This document shows positions 13,196 to 25,900 of a DNA stretch of 60,000 bases, one piece after another. Positions within the stretch are counted from its first letter, which is position 1. Every line of letters starts with the position of its first letter. This DNA is from Polytrichum commune (Eukaryota; Streptophyta; Polytrichopsida; Polytrichales; Polytrichaceae). A program made the translations under genes and the position numbers. The notes beneath the pieces were generated by a model. The model was not told where the DNA came from, ran no database searches, and saw nothing but the letters and a program-made list of their open reading frames with translations. The DNA is taken from assembly GCA_950295325.1 (NCBI GenBank), contig OX485803.1:22818001-22878000 (forward strand). Direction: 5' to 3'.

Positions 13196-13581
13196 AGGTC
13201 GGTTTAGACTACAATGAAGAAGTGCACCAGTTGGTCAATAATTTCAGCCCAAGACAAGATTCTTTGAGGCAACGGTTGGTATGGTGGACAAGATAGAAGA
13301 GGAGGAGGAGGAAGAAGAAGTTGTCTTGAGTTGGAGTTCTTTGGAGGCAAAGTTTCTTATCCGAGGGTTTGAGGTTGCCCAAGAAACTCAACCTACGGAT
13401 AATCTCCCAAGCCATGTTGGCAACCACTTTTATGTTCACACTTGAAGTTCTTCACGGGACAAGTTTTGATTGTAGTGTAAACCATGTCTGGTGAAGAACC
13501 CATTTCGTAGCCAATCATATTGCTCCATTTCCCTAAATTTCTTGATTGGTGCACTTCTTTCACCGTAGTCCAAACCTGCCC
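13196..13581. mobile_element. MITE family B, copy 1, 386 bp
   Basis: The left end starts AGGTCGGTTTAGACTACAAT. The right end read inward starts GGGCAGGTTTGGACTACGGT. Both continue into GAAGAAGTGCACCA, and TTA flanks both ends (13193-13195 and 13582-13584). It is diverged relative to the near-pristine family B copy at 43887-44280, so it is probably an older insertion. Confidence 0.85.
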
Positions 13582-13584
13582 TTA

Positions 13585-16500
13585 CTACATACTACAAAAT
13601 GAAAAATTTAGTGTAACAATGTGCAAGATATTATATTTCACAAATCGACATGAGTTTCAACTACATCACATCATTTATCGAGGACTTTTAAAATGTGAAC
13701 TTATATAACTCGGTTATTTTGAAAACCGTGGTGAAGGAGTGTGCAACGTGTCTCAAGATCTTTACCAAGCACCGAGTGGTGACATGTAGCCACACATGCA
13801 AAAAGCCGTACAGGTTTTTATAAACAATGCTTGGTTTAGTAAGATTTTTTTCCTTTTATAATGGTTATGTAATTCGAAGTAGTCCACCCTAATTTAATGG
13901 CACTTTATTCAAGTAAGCGCCTAAAGAGACGAAAGAATGTAGCTTGACAAAGCTACAAAGTTACAAACCCATATCGAGAATGAGGACCAGAGTTCGGGAA
14001 GTTTTTGAAGCCTTAGTGGCTAATTGCCGGTAGTTGCTACGAAGGGTCGGATTTTTCCCAATTTACATCGACAAGAGCCGGTCTTTTGTAAAATCAATTG
14101 GCCAATTGCCTATATTTTCATATTTTCATTGGCCAATATCCGATTAAATGGAATTCATATCGGCACTAATTGTTTAAAAAATGTATGAAAAGTTATTAGA
14201 AATCATTTCTTAGTACAAAATCTTGAATAAGTGAAAAGAAAGGCATGTTCAAAACTTTAAATTTGAAGAGTTAATATCCTTGGCAAGAATTGAACCTAGC
14301 AATGCCTTCACCACTTGAAGGCCAAGGGTCCCCCAATTCTTCATAGAAGCAATTGGATTTGGTCATGGAAAGGTTGCATACTTCAAAAAGTTTAAGGTTT
14401 AGGGTACTTCCTCAAGTGCATCATCAGATGCCCCAGACAAATAGCGCTTTGGATGCTTCCGGTTGAAATCCAGTAACTCACAAGAAGAATCGGCTACATT
14501 TCTGGGACATTTTTTGGTCCATCGGCTAATTGCCGGAGGATTGAAATTACAGTCGGATTGCCATCCGATGGTTGGAAATTTGGACCGGCCATGAGGGGAA
14601 ATCCATCGGCTGATAATGAACTAGCCGTCGGTTTTCCCCGAACATAGATGAGGACTCCACACATGAATTTATAGCACGCATTGTGGGCACAATGATAGCA
14701 TGTAAGTTACAAGTAGTGTGTTTTTAGCCCAATTGTATATGGTGCAAAACAACCCTCTTCATGGAATTTGTAATAATGATACATTGCACTCTAAAATTGC
14801 TCAAAATTATGCCTAGGGTTTGTGTTGTATGATGATTGTTATTGCCATATCCATGTGGCACCCGATAATATATAAGAGTTCCTTATCTTTATTGCAAGAG
14901 CCTATCTCCATGTGGTCAACTCCACATTGTGTCTCCATTGTTTACCACTTCTTTGTAGTGCTTTAGTCTATCGATTTATTTTCAAACACGCACCAAGCAA
15001 ATTTTGAATCATGCAAAAACAATTATTAGAGTATACAAATTTCCAGATATCTTGAAGATATTTATAACAACTTGATCATGGAAACATGAAACATCGATAG
15101 AAAGTTTCCTTTCGAAACAACCGTTTAATGATCAAAATACACAATTTTTCATAATATCATCATCTCTCACAAACGTTGTAGATTAAAAACACCAAAAGTA
15201 GGATCAATGTTAGCTAGCTTGTCTTTTCTTTCTTTCTTTTTTGAGTATGTTGTAGTGCATTTCAATTTTGGAGGCATAGAGGTTGCAAATGTGATCAAAA
15301 CTTAATTCTTGGAGAGTTCCATAGATGTAAAGCAATAGCTTGGACTCATGATGTCCCAACATGTTGCACCCATGGATACGAATTGATATCACTGGTCAAC
15401 TTAACCCCATATGCCCATGGTCATATGCCATTCATGCTCGTGTGTACTCACCATATGCATGTATGCCCATGCCCATGCTCATAGGCCCCCGTGACCCATC
15501 ACCATGCCCCCCCCCCTCACTTTTCCCACGTTTGTTTCCTCTTTCTTGTGTCACATGTTTGTTTTGGGAAGGAATCTTTGGCGTGTGGTTCCTTTTTATT
15601 TGGAATCTTTTTTTGTATTTTAGGCAAGAATGGTGGGAAACAATAGGGTGATGGCCTCGTGATCAACATGTCTTCCATTGTATACAGTTAGTAGAAAGTA
15701 GACTCTCTATATAGCATCCATAAATAGTCATCAACAAGCAAATTATTTTGGCATATCATAATTCTACATATACCAAGAACATGCAAAGAATTTCAACTTG
15801 AAGATAACAGATAGAATTTATGGAGGTTTTATTTAGTTTCTAAGGTGGATTTTCTTTTCGACACATAATTCAAGTATAGTCATGGGGAGGTCATTGTTGA
15901 AATTTTACGAAACCATGTGAGAAAAAAATTATAGGGTAACTTTAATTCACGAGAGAAAAATATTATACAAATATTGGAATTTCTATAGCTTGGATGAAAT
16001 GACCCATACAATATTATATCTAAAATAAGGTGGGTGAAAAATATAGGTAGTAATTCATTTTTATTATTAAAGTAGGGTTTGTTATATCTAGAGGAACAAA
16101 GAATATGTGAGATTCAGTGGATGTCTTTGGATTGGATGAGAAGTTGCGTTAATTGATTAAAAGTCATCGAATTTAGATGTTGGCAAGCTCGGGGTGGCCA
16201 CTGAGAGGTTCACGATAGTGCTAGATTGTTTCAAGAGAGTGTTGCAACCATGAACCATTCAAGTTTATTTGCATGTATTGTTAATGTATTGTTGTAGTAT
16301 TCAAAGTATGTCAAAATCCCAATATTTCAATACGTGGTACAATTTACAAACAAAGTAGAATATGTAAATACATTCATGGTGTGAATTATATTTACCGGCA
16401 TGGTCTTGACAGTTACATGAAAGCACCGTTTTATCTACTAATATGGTGCCAATTATTCAAGAAATTCCGATAAATGGCTCATCTTTAACGAACCCCTGAC

Positions 16501-16630
16501 CGCACGTGGTTTACAAAAAAGCATATAGCTTGCGATCTCCCCAGGAGTATAGTGTGGGTATTCAGGCAAGGAACACGTTACTCATTCAACGACTCATACG
16601 AGAACAACAACTATAATAAATGCGATGCTT
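13585..16630. other. intergenic, nothing recognised
   Basis: AT-rich, no supportable gene. A CATGCCCATG-rich patch at about 15400-15510 resembles in wording the subterminal repeats of the hAT-derived element at 34.35 kb, but no element ends could be defined there. Confidence 0.55.
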
Positions 16631-16639
16631 TATCCAATA

Positions 16640-16900
16640 TTGACAACTTTGTTTTCACAAAGTTGTTTCTTTCAAACATGCCAACCTTCGTCAAATAGAT
16701 TCTCCTGCTCGTCAAATAGGTCATCTAGATCCCCCCCCAACACCAACCCCAATCATGTTGACTATTCAACCTAGAATGATCAACACGTTATAAGCATGTA
16801 GTCCAGTCTCTCTTAAACCACATATCTTTTTCAGTGTCCGTTCTTAGATCCACACCCAACCACATACCACTCAAATATAAGGTGGTCCCCTACACATGCC
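16640..16900 (-). repeat. family G coding-derived repeat, copy 1 (degenerate)
   Basis: Minus-strand translation near 16880-16830 gives FEWYVVGCGSKNGH, matching the conserved block of the other family G copies. Upstream and downstream shared words are present but broken by stops. This is the most decayed of the five copies. Confidence 0.5.
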
Positions 16901-17420
16901 ATGTCGGAATTAGGGACGTCCACCTAGTGAACACTTTCGATAAGTTTTTGTGACAAATGGTCCCTTGCAAATGAAAGGTTGTGTCACAAAAGGGAGCAAG
17001 CCTTGGGACACAAGTCCCAAGGAAGGGGTGTGTGGCTAAGGCATGGGCCCACTTGGGCCGTTAGATGAGATCCTAACGGCCTAAGTATAAGTGGTGGAGC
17101 AATGAAGGAGCCCTATTGGTGAAGGGCCCCTAGTGGCGTCCTTCCCACCTCTTGGGACCCTCCAAATTACAAATGGCAAAAGGGCCAACCGACCCCTGCC
17201 ACACTCCACTATTTAGGGCTAGTCCACACTAAGTGCTAGGTACCTAGCTTATGTAGCCTCCACTAAGTGGCCACCCTTATCCTCCCCAAGTTCCGTGCCG
17301 GGCCGCCGGCCACTCGGGGCTGCTTAGAATGATGCCTCATCCGCCAAGTCACCCGGCTCCATATAATTAGCATTATCCATTCACACCAAGGATTAAGGTG
17401 GATGGATGGGTCTTAAATTA

Positions 17421-18000
17421 GGGGCCGGTTTCACACCATGGACCATGAAGTCGGACCATGGAAGATGGCCTTTTTCCATGGTCCGATTCTTTGAAAAAAC
17501 CAATTTACAAAGCATATTCGGCCCCTCGCTAGGTGTAAACCGAATGTGGACCGAGAGGAATAACCATGCATTCAAAAAAATGAATGTGCTGATTTATTTT
17601 TCTTCAATATGTAGCCAAAAAGGGTAGTTTTGAAGAGAGAGAAAAAAATTCAAGTTTGGCCATTCTCTTGGCTTCTCTTGTCTTCATCATCTATTCCCCC
17701 AAAAAAGAAATTCATTATTTTTCTTTATTATAATTACATTCCTTTTGCCATGAGCCCATGTTTTTTCTTTCTTTCTTTCAGAGCACTTGTTTTTGCCTCT
17801 CCCACCACAAAACCCATTGAACCATGTCAATGGATAATGTAGGCTTTAAAATATGTCATTTGGGGACCTTGAACTCCATGGTCACTCTAACATTTTTTTC
17901 CCCCGATGTAAACCGAAGTGATACTGGGATGAGTTCAACATCCAATCCCTGATTTTACAAGGCCTTGGGACAACTTCATGGTCCATGGTGTAAACAACCC
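17421..18000. mobile_element. MITE family D, 580 bp, TTA target duplication
   Basis: The ends are related inverted repeats: left GGGGCCGGTTTCACACCATG, right (read inward) GGGTTGTTTACACCATGGAC; both continue GACCATGAAGT. TTA flanks the left (17418-17420) and right (18001-18003) ends. Internally a second palindromic segment (CATGGAAGATGG / CCATGGTCC) sits near the left end. It is non-coding: frames inside are shadows of the palindromes. Confidence 0.85.
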
Positions 18001-18288
18001 TTAAGTAGCTTGTTTTCAAATTGTAATGATTTCTCTATTAGTATTGAACACAATTGCGAGGACCTATGTATCCAATTAAGCAATCGACGAAAATGCACTT
18101 CCGATAACTATGACTTAATCGGGGGAGGTCGATTTTCAATATGGTTTTGCACATGTTTAATCGTAGATTTGCTAATGTAGCGCATGTTGTTTTATCTTTG
18201 TGTAAATCTAAACAGTAGAAGTTGGAGAACATGAAAAAAAAACGAACAACACTTGCATACCTTAGTACATTGTTATCTATGGTATTTA

Positions 18289-18477
18289 GGGCCACTTCCA
18301 CACACGAGACCAAATGCCCATGACCATTGTATTCTATGATCTCTCATTGGTCAAAAAGGTCGAGTCGCAATTTGCGGTAGACCACGTTAGTTAAATAGCT
18401 GGTACGGCCTTTGGATGAGAGTGAACGGCCCTCATAATTACATGGTCGCAACTCTTAGCTTGTGTGTGAACTGACCC
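18289..18477. mobile_element. MITE family A, short 189-bp form
   Basis: The left end is GGGCCACTTCCACACACGAG. The right end read inward is GGGTCAGTTCACACACAAGC. TTA flanks both sides (18286-18288 and 18478-18480). It keeps the shared subterminal words (CTCTCATTGGTC, TACGGCCTTTGGATGAGAGT) but lacks most of the interior, so it looks like an internally deleted form of the longer copies. Confidence 0.88.
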
Positions 18478-19029
18478 TTACTATCACATGCGTGATAGTG
18501 TCACTTACTCCCCCCCCCCCAACCGGCCCCCTTCCTTTCTGGCCATCTTCATCTTATGTCGAGACAACCTATTTGGATTCTCTTACCACAAAATCCATGT
18601 CACTTTCTCATCCATTCTCTATCAGGGTCAATCTTATTTTTGACAACCTTGTACGAAGACAAATTAAATTTCCACTCATTCCACATACCTTGCTCACTAG
18701 TGTAGACGTGCCCCTAGGGCGGGTTTACATTGGGGTTCAAGAACAAAGACCTCCCAAAAAAAAAAAAAAAAAAAAAAAAAAAGTTCAAGCAATCCTATTG
18801 CTTGACACAATACATTTGGATCTCTCCACCGACACCAAGTATAAAAGAACCCTTGTCTTTGTAAAAATAGACACTCAAACCAATATTCCGAGCTTCGGTT
18901 TTACACCATGGACGATATGAAGTGGATTCCATTCCAACCAACATCATTTAATGTAAGCGTTGTTCTCACTTGAAGGACGTTTTTTTTAGTGTAAAATGCA
19001 ACCACTTGGCCAAGACCCAATTGTTGTTT
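18478..19029. other. intergenic with poly-C and 27-nt poly-A tracts
   Basis: It contains a poly-C run (about 18510-18520), a 27-nt poly-A tract (18756-18782) and, just before the latter, GGGCGGGTTTACATTGGGGT (18718-18737), which matches the left end of family C. No matching right end was found. The long plus-strand frame here includes a run of lysines encoded by the poly-A tract and is not a gene. Confidence 0.6.
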
Positions 19030-19440
19030 ATCCGATGTTCACACATGCTCTTCCTTAAAACGGATCCTCTTAAGGTAGATCCATCTTCCAACTAGCCCAC
19101 TTCTCCTAGGATATGAAACATCGTATGTGACTAGTATGAAATGGATAGCAAATTCACATTGAGGACATAGCCACTTTTGCCATACTTCCTAAAGTTCATA
19201 TGAAAATCTTGTTCAATATCAAAGTGAAGATGCCTTGTGCTCATTAGATGGTCATATAGGTCCCCTCTGATTATGTTGATGATTGAACTTAAAATAGGTT
19301 TCATGTTTTGAACACGCAACCTATTAGTTTTGAAATACAAGTCTTTTTGGTATCTATTCTTGGATCCACACCAAACCACATACCCCTCAAATATAGGTGA
19401 CATTGTGCATGAAACGCCTAATTGTTTTGGTAGGTAGGCG
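19030..19440 (-). repeat. family G coding-derived repeat, copy 2 (best preserved)
   Basis: A minus-strand frame stays open for 104 codons (19445-19131). It contains FEGYVVWCGSKNRYQKD, RGDLYDHLMS and HFDIEQDFHMNFRKYGKSGY in that order. The same blocks recur in the copies near 16.7, 33.6, 28.9 and 41.2 kb. I do not recognise the protein. Conservation of reading frame over diverged copies suggests an ancestral mobile-element protein or multicopy gene. Confidence 0.6.
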
Positions 19441-20029
19441 TCCATCTTCTTGAAGCAAATAGCAGGCTTCTATCTTGGTGTTGCATTGTTCACACCTATT
19501 ATTGTGGGTGAAAGTTAGTGTGGGTGCAAAATACAGTGGCCCACAAAACTTTATGTGTAGATTGGAGAATGAATTCATAAAGCACCAACATTTAGACATA
19601 AAATGATCAAATTCTATAGATAGATGGATAGATAGATAGATGGTATGATATTGATATTTATATTTCAATCCACATGAACTCATGTTAATATTATTAGACA
19701 CATTGATTCCATGCTCCTAGTTTTGAACATACAATATTGTGGCTGAAAAACAGGTGTAGATCAAGAAAAATTAAAATCACCAAAATTATCATGATATGTC
19801 AAAATTATAGTGAACCACAACATTAGGTGTAATAGACGTACATGCGTATGTGCAATTAGTTTGCCTTCACGAATGGGTTGCCTCGCGATCAACTGCACAA
19901 ATTACCTTGGGTCAAAATCATATTACAACAACTTATGACTTTGTTTATGCATATATTTAAGAAAACATACATGTGAGAATTTAGATTTTCAAATTTGAAG
20001 TTCATATATCCCTTTTAGAGGCAGTCAAA

Positions 20030-21266
20030 GTTCATCGATGGCGGACGTTGAACCTCCTCGTACAAACTTTTAGGGGGAGGGATCTAGGCTAGGATAAGGC
20101 TTGCGGCCTATAACCTGCAACCCACAACCCCTCTGACAACCCCTAACAAAAAAATTGACATTAAAAATATTTTATCATATTTATTATCAAAAAACTGACT
20201 GAAAACATTGCCCGCCTTGCCTGACTTCGAAAAACTTGCTCTTACAGTTTTGAAGGCCACTTGTCCACAAAAACCATATTGAATGCACCTCACCTTCAAG
20301 GTGCAACATCCAATATATATGTTCATTTCCACTTAGTAAATAAACAATTGTCTAAGATTTCATTTCCAAAGGGAAATCATCAATAAAAAACATGTAATTA
20401 ACTTGGAAGTTACAAATAATAAGTTAAAATCTTCATTAACATTGAGGTCACGATTTGGGGATTTAACCTTTGTCATTTTAAAAGTGACCTTAACATAACA
20501 TGTATATTTTTAGCTATTTTTAATAATGATTTAATTAATGTCTTCTCCTTTCACAAGTATTCACACACATTCAAACTGATAAAACCCAAATACAAATTTA
20601 ATGAGCGTAATCAAGTGCAAGGACTAAGCTAATCTGGTGCCTAGTACGGCATCTATATAAATGTGGCAAGTCTGAAAATTTTATCAATTTAATCAAAATA
20701 ATGTAGCCTGGTTAAGCCTAATTATTTTAGAAATCATGCTTACTAATCAAACTAATAGGCATGATTTAAGGCATCAACTAATTAAGCTATATCAATTAAA
20801 AAATGTTTTTACTTAAAATAATGATGATGTAATTGAGATACTTGCATTGATGCACTTAATTATACTTGATTGGGTTTCATTACGCTTAATTAGATTTAAT
20901 GCGCCTACTTGCACTTAACTAGGCTTAATTAGTTTGAGTGAGTATAAATATTTGTAAAAGTTTAGGCCTTGCGCTTAATTATGCTCATTTACTTTTGATA
21001 GGGTTTGGATATTGGACCTCCAAGGTGACGTGTACTCAATATGGATTTTGTGGACAAGCAACCTTCAAAAATGCAAGGGTAAGTTTTATTTTTGAAGTTG
21101 GATGGGGCGTGCATTTTTATTTTAGTCAAGTTTTTTTTTTAAAAATTGATTTTTTTGTTATGGTTGCCAGAGGGGTTGCAGGTCATGCGCCCCATGCCTT
21201 ATCCCATCCTAGACCCCTCCCCCTGAAAGTTTATGGGGGGAGGTTTAACGTCCACCTTCATTGACC
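20030..21266. mobile_element. foldback element with arms of about 280 bp
   Basis: The left arm (about 20030-20317) and right arm (about 20997-21266) are diverged inverted copies. Shared blocks include the end ACGTTGAACCTCC/GGAGGTTTAACGT, CTAGATCCCTCCCCCT, AGAGGGGTTG and TTTTTGTGGACAAG. The roughly 680-bp spacer is very AT-rich, with short CTTAATTA-type motifs in both orientations. It is non-coding, although both arms translate to a similar peptide (QYGFCGQ..FK) simply because they are homologous. Superfamily is not determined; I see no clear target duplication. Confidence 0.75.
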
Positions 21267-21639
21267 AGATGATGGGTGTCTCACATATTGAGTTCTAATT
21301 CCATCTTTGGAGCATGTTTGTTTTGGTATGTTGCCCAAACTGCTAAACATAGCTGATTCTAACAAGGGGCAACATCCACAGGCAACAATACTTGCCTCCT
21401 CGCTGAGGTCTTAGTGACCTTCTACAAGGATCAAATTCACCTTGGAGTACCATTATCCTCCACATCAAATCAAAATCTAATGTGACTTGCGCCTATCTCA
21501 TCTTGAAATACACAAGATTCAACATGCCAAGTGGGAGACTCAGATGATGGTGTGAGGTGGCAATTTAGAACACTCTCCCAACATAGGATGACCCCCTGGG
21601 GTCACTGGGGGAAGTTAAGGGTTAATGTGTCTATTAGTG

Positions 21640-22935
21640 GGTCATTTGGTATTAAAAAATGAATGAAATGAAATGGATTGTAGAGTCTGGGAAGCCGAAA
21701 GGTATATGGGGCTAGAAATACATCAAGATGGTGTCAAACCGCCTAATTCCGTAGAGTGGGGCAATGTGGTAGCCTCCGTAAGGTAGATGCTAATTTCAAG
21801 ATGATGGTCCAATTGAATGAAAGGCTTGAGACTCCCTAATACCACCTTCTCAAATAGTGAATTGAAACTTATCTTTATGGAGTTACATAGGGAACACTCC
21901 AACACAAAGTCTGCCTCATTTTCAACTACATCATAAGAGCAAAAGTGTATAATCTATTATCTCTAGAGATAGGGATAGTTGAGCACCGTCTAGTTTTGAT
22001 GGCAAGTCTATGATTCAATGTGTGGTAAGCAACAATGATCTTGTGTTGTGCTCGTGTCAATGGTTGCTTCAAGTACATTTCACGTTCGTATTTGAGAAAA
22101 TCCTTGAGTTGGAGGTTACCTAGTTTCTTCCCTGAGAGATGGAAAGAGTTCCATTTCTTAGCAAAAAAACCCTCCTTGATATCATGGTATTGTGAATTTG
22201 ATATTGCTTGGCATGGGTTTTCCAATGAGTTAGATCCCATGGTGCCTTCCACATGGTTGTTGATTTGTGCCAAGTGTTAGCCCCTTATTCGGCAAACTAT
22301 TGGGAGAGTGATGTTGCTTGACTAACTAACCAAGAGGAGGGTAGGTTGGCAAGTTATTGTTGAAAGCTCATAGTTAGCTCAAGAGCATATAAATTCCACA
22401 TGAAGTTCTCCAAATTCGGCCAATAGTATATGATAGGTTGTCAAAGGACACACTTTGACATGAGACATCATATGCATCTTCGTGTATTTCTTGAAAGCCT
22501 TCTAGTGAGAGTATTTCAAGTCACCTCCCCAAATTTCCATGCCATTTGTGAAAATTGGGAGCACCAAGCCTTGAATAAATGTGATTTGAGTTTCCAACTA
22601 TTGTTTCTTTCCTTGAGGTGCCTATCATGGCTTTCATACCTACAATCCTTCGCCTTTTACTTGATGATTCAAATTGGCCATGTGAGTAAAAACCAATCCC
22701 AAGGTATTTATATTCATGGGTTATCTCAATTTGATCCTTGCCTATGTAAAATGTTTTTATGGTTTAATTTCCTTTTCTTGCAGCCAAAAGATTATAATCA
22801 TGGTCTTAGATGAATCGACATCAAGACTAGAAGAAGTGCAAAATTCATATAGTTTGTTCAGAAGACTTTGTAAGCTTGATCATGATTTGGAGAGCAAAAA
22901 CAACTCATCAACATAGAGAAGAATGACAACCACCA
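21640..22935 (-). pseudogene. LINE (non-LTR retrotransposon) ORF2 3' remnant
   Basis: Minus-strand reading in order: VVILLYVDELFLLS at about 22930-22885 (the RT catalytic block, normally Y-A-D-D; the second Asp is Glu here), then EFCTSSSLDVDSSKT, then YIGKDQIEITHEYKYLGI with GQFESSSKRRRIVGMKAM, as in RT thumb regions of plant LINEs. Then comes a 116-codon frame (22273-21926) with FLKYEREMYLKQPLTRAQHK and NHRLAIKTRRCSTIPISRDN. After a frameshift near 21945, HFCSYDVVENEADFVLEC follows, a zf-RVT-like Cys/His segment, ending at a stop at 21723. Several stops and frameshifts show it is dead. Only the 3' half is present, typical of 5'-truncated LINEs. Confidence 0.85.
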
Positions 22936-25900
22936 TATTAAATAAACATGGGTAATCTTTGTTCCATTTCATCCAAATAGCTATTTTTTGGTGTCTATCA
23001 TGGCAATATTTGATGTCGATGAAAGTGGATTGTTAGTGTGGGCAAGGGGTTAGTGGAGTTTGGTTTTGGTTTGCAATGCACCTGTAACTCACCATACCAT
23101 ACCAACTACCATATCTTAAGGGTGGCTTAAACTCAAGCCTTAACATGGTTACCATGGGAGTTTTGAGGTTTATCCACCTAAGACTATAACAGTTGTGATC
23201 TTCCTAGCATTTGAATTCTAGTGCACCCTTTTTTATTCATGGTCGAACCAAACATAGTGGGGATATTAATGTGAACCGAATGCTTTCACCTAACCATATG
23301 GGAACCCAAGGGCTTGCCCTTAGGGAGATGGGTGTTGGTTGGCTTGTTTACACCCGTTCAAGGTGTTCACATTCGAAAGGAGGTTGAAGTCTTTGGGGGG
23401 CCATTTAATTTTTGTAACGGTCGTTTTAAAGATACATACAAACTCATATCATCTCAAAAATGAAGCAACACCACAATGCATGCTAGTGGCAACATTGAAC
23501 TCGTATTTCATTTTACTATACTTTATTATGAACAATGGTGTATTTATTTTATTAGCACCACATATAATGTGTACATCTTATTTCTACTAATCCTTGTAAA
23601 ACAGAACAAAAGATTGAAGAAGAAGAAAACAACAACATAGCTTGGCTTGAGACAACACGGGAAAACTCTATATATAAATTTAAGTGAATATGGATGTATT
23701 TCCAAAATATGGACTTTTTGGTTGCTTCAATTTTATGGGTGGATTTGTCAGTACACTTATGATGTACGTGACTTTTGTAGGAGATATGTGAATCCTTAGT
23801 GATTACTTGAATGGTATATAATTAAAATATGATGAGAAAATTTAAATGTCTAATATTTGATGTTAAATTATATTAAAGAGTTTGAATAGTGAAAATATAA
23901 TCAATGTTTGCTATAATACTATCATAGTCAACTATGCATAATCTATAAGAAAATTCTGATCATAAGATTCTATGATGGAATTCTACAAATTATAATTATA
24001 GACTTGGACTCAATCCAATTTTACTTAAACATGAAATGAAACCTCATGCCCAAGTGTAGTGTTTGTAATGCTCGGTCTCATTATACAAACATGGACCTTT
24101 TTGGTGTTCAACTTGAACATCCTATATATAAATTCAACCACCAAGGTCCCCCACTAGGGAACCATTTGGTGCAATCGAAAACTCTCCATTGCGTGTTCAC
24201 GGTAGTACCAAATGCACATCATCTTCCTTTTACAACTCCGACCTTTACACTAAAGACGGATGGCCTCATATACATGGGCCCCTACTTCAATCCAAATGCC
24301 ACTCATATACAATTGTAAGCTCACGAGACACTTTCGAAGACTCTAGTGTCAATTTCTCCATGGACATAGTGATAAAGTGAAAGTGTCGCGCGACCATGTT
24401 TTCATGATAACTATCATGAAGTATAACAATAAATTATTGCGTTTCTATCGTTGTGAGGATTGCACCGGTTGGTCTCATCCGGTTTCATCATCATGCCCAC
24501 CAAGTCGTAGGACACCATCAAGAAATCCTCTTTTAAAGTTGTCAAAACCGAAACCCTTGTTGGGTCTGGTCACTTTTCCAAATTTTCACTCTATTGTAGA
24601 ATAAAATTCAAGCAAACCAATCATTCGTGTTAAGGATTGTCATCTCAACCTTGGCCCGTAGTGCAAACGGTCCAAACTTGTTAAAATTCTCGTAGCTTTT
24701 GTTGTGAGAGCCGGCGGTGCTTTACTTTAAATGTTATAATCATAAGCTTTTTGGATGCTAGACAAGTCCACGCGTTTCTTCATCTTCATATGTTTTGTTT
24801 CGGGATGTATGGTATCATCATAACCTTCTTAAGAACTCCCGATTCATTCCCATTTTGAAATAACACAACCTCTTTGAATGTTCATAACATTATACAACTC
24901 CTTGGCTACGTTATGTGGGACCATGTATCACATGAACATAATTCTTATGTTGATTCAGGGACTCTCTGTTTATGGAGAGCAATCATGTTGTGTAATGTGA
25001 ACCTTTTGACAAGTAATTGTGATTTAAGTGAGTTTTTGAATTGCAGCCTCTTTCTTTGGGAAGAGACCATCATGTTGCTTACTGAAAGTAATGTTTTTTT
25101 TTTTGTAAAAAACTTGTTGCTCTTATAACCAATTTAGATTGACGAGTGAAAGTGGAGAGATGGTGGATGTACACTATTTATGGTGTTTACCTAGTGTCAC
25201 TTACTATTTGGAACCACACGCAATGCTATGACTTGTTACTATAAATTGAATTTCTTATAACAAAATCTACATTGAACATTCTAAAACACTCAAACTTCAC
25301 CCCCACATAAAATTCAAATCCTCAACAAAAAGTCATAGCACTCAACTCGTGTAACTTTAAAATAGTAAGTGACACTTAATACCAAAATAGTGTACTAACC
25401 CTATTTTCTTGAGGTCCCGGGTATAAGCCTCGTGTTAAGATAGGCATAAAGTAATATTACATTGAGGTCATATGTACCCAGTGCTAATGTCCCAACCTGT
25501 AACACCTAAATTACAATCAAGTAATAGGAAAGCCACGATTATGAATAGACACTTTATTCACTCCGACCTCCATAAAAGGAGATCGGAGTACTAGTTATCT
25601 TATTAAAGCCACAATAGCACGTTTGGATATGCTCGGTCTTGTGGTTCACTTCTCCCATGATCCATGTTTAAACCCTATCTATAGTGTACATAAAGTGGGG
25701 TTACATTAGGTCCAAGACCAAAGAGACTTTGAAATCGAGTAATTGACTTATTTGGTCAAGAGCCAAAAATTTGAAGACCGACGAGTTCACTCTAGTCTCT
25801 AGGGTTCAAGTCCAAAGTATGAGAAACTGCAGTGGTGTTAATACTACAGTTATCCATGAAGTCCCTCCAAGAGTGGGTTTGATCCTTCTTTGAGAAAAAC

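Noticed and set aside
18462-18920. 152-codon plus-strand frame
   Set aside because: It runs through poly-C and poly-A tracts (encoding Pro and a Lys run) and overlaps MITE ends; not a gene.
25561-25588. Small hairpin CTCCGACCTCC / GGAGATCGGAG
   Set aside because: Eleven-bp arms with a mismatch in AT-rich DNA; too short to claim as a functional site.
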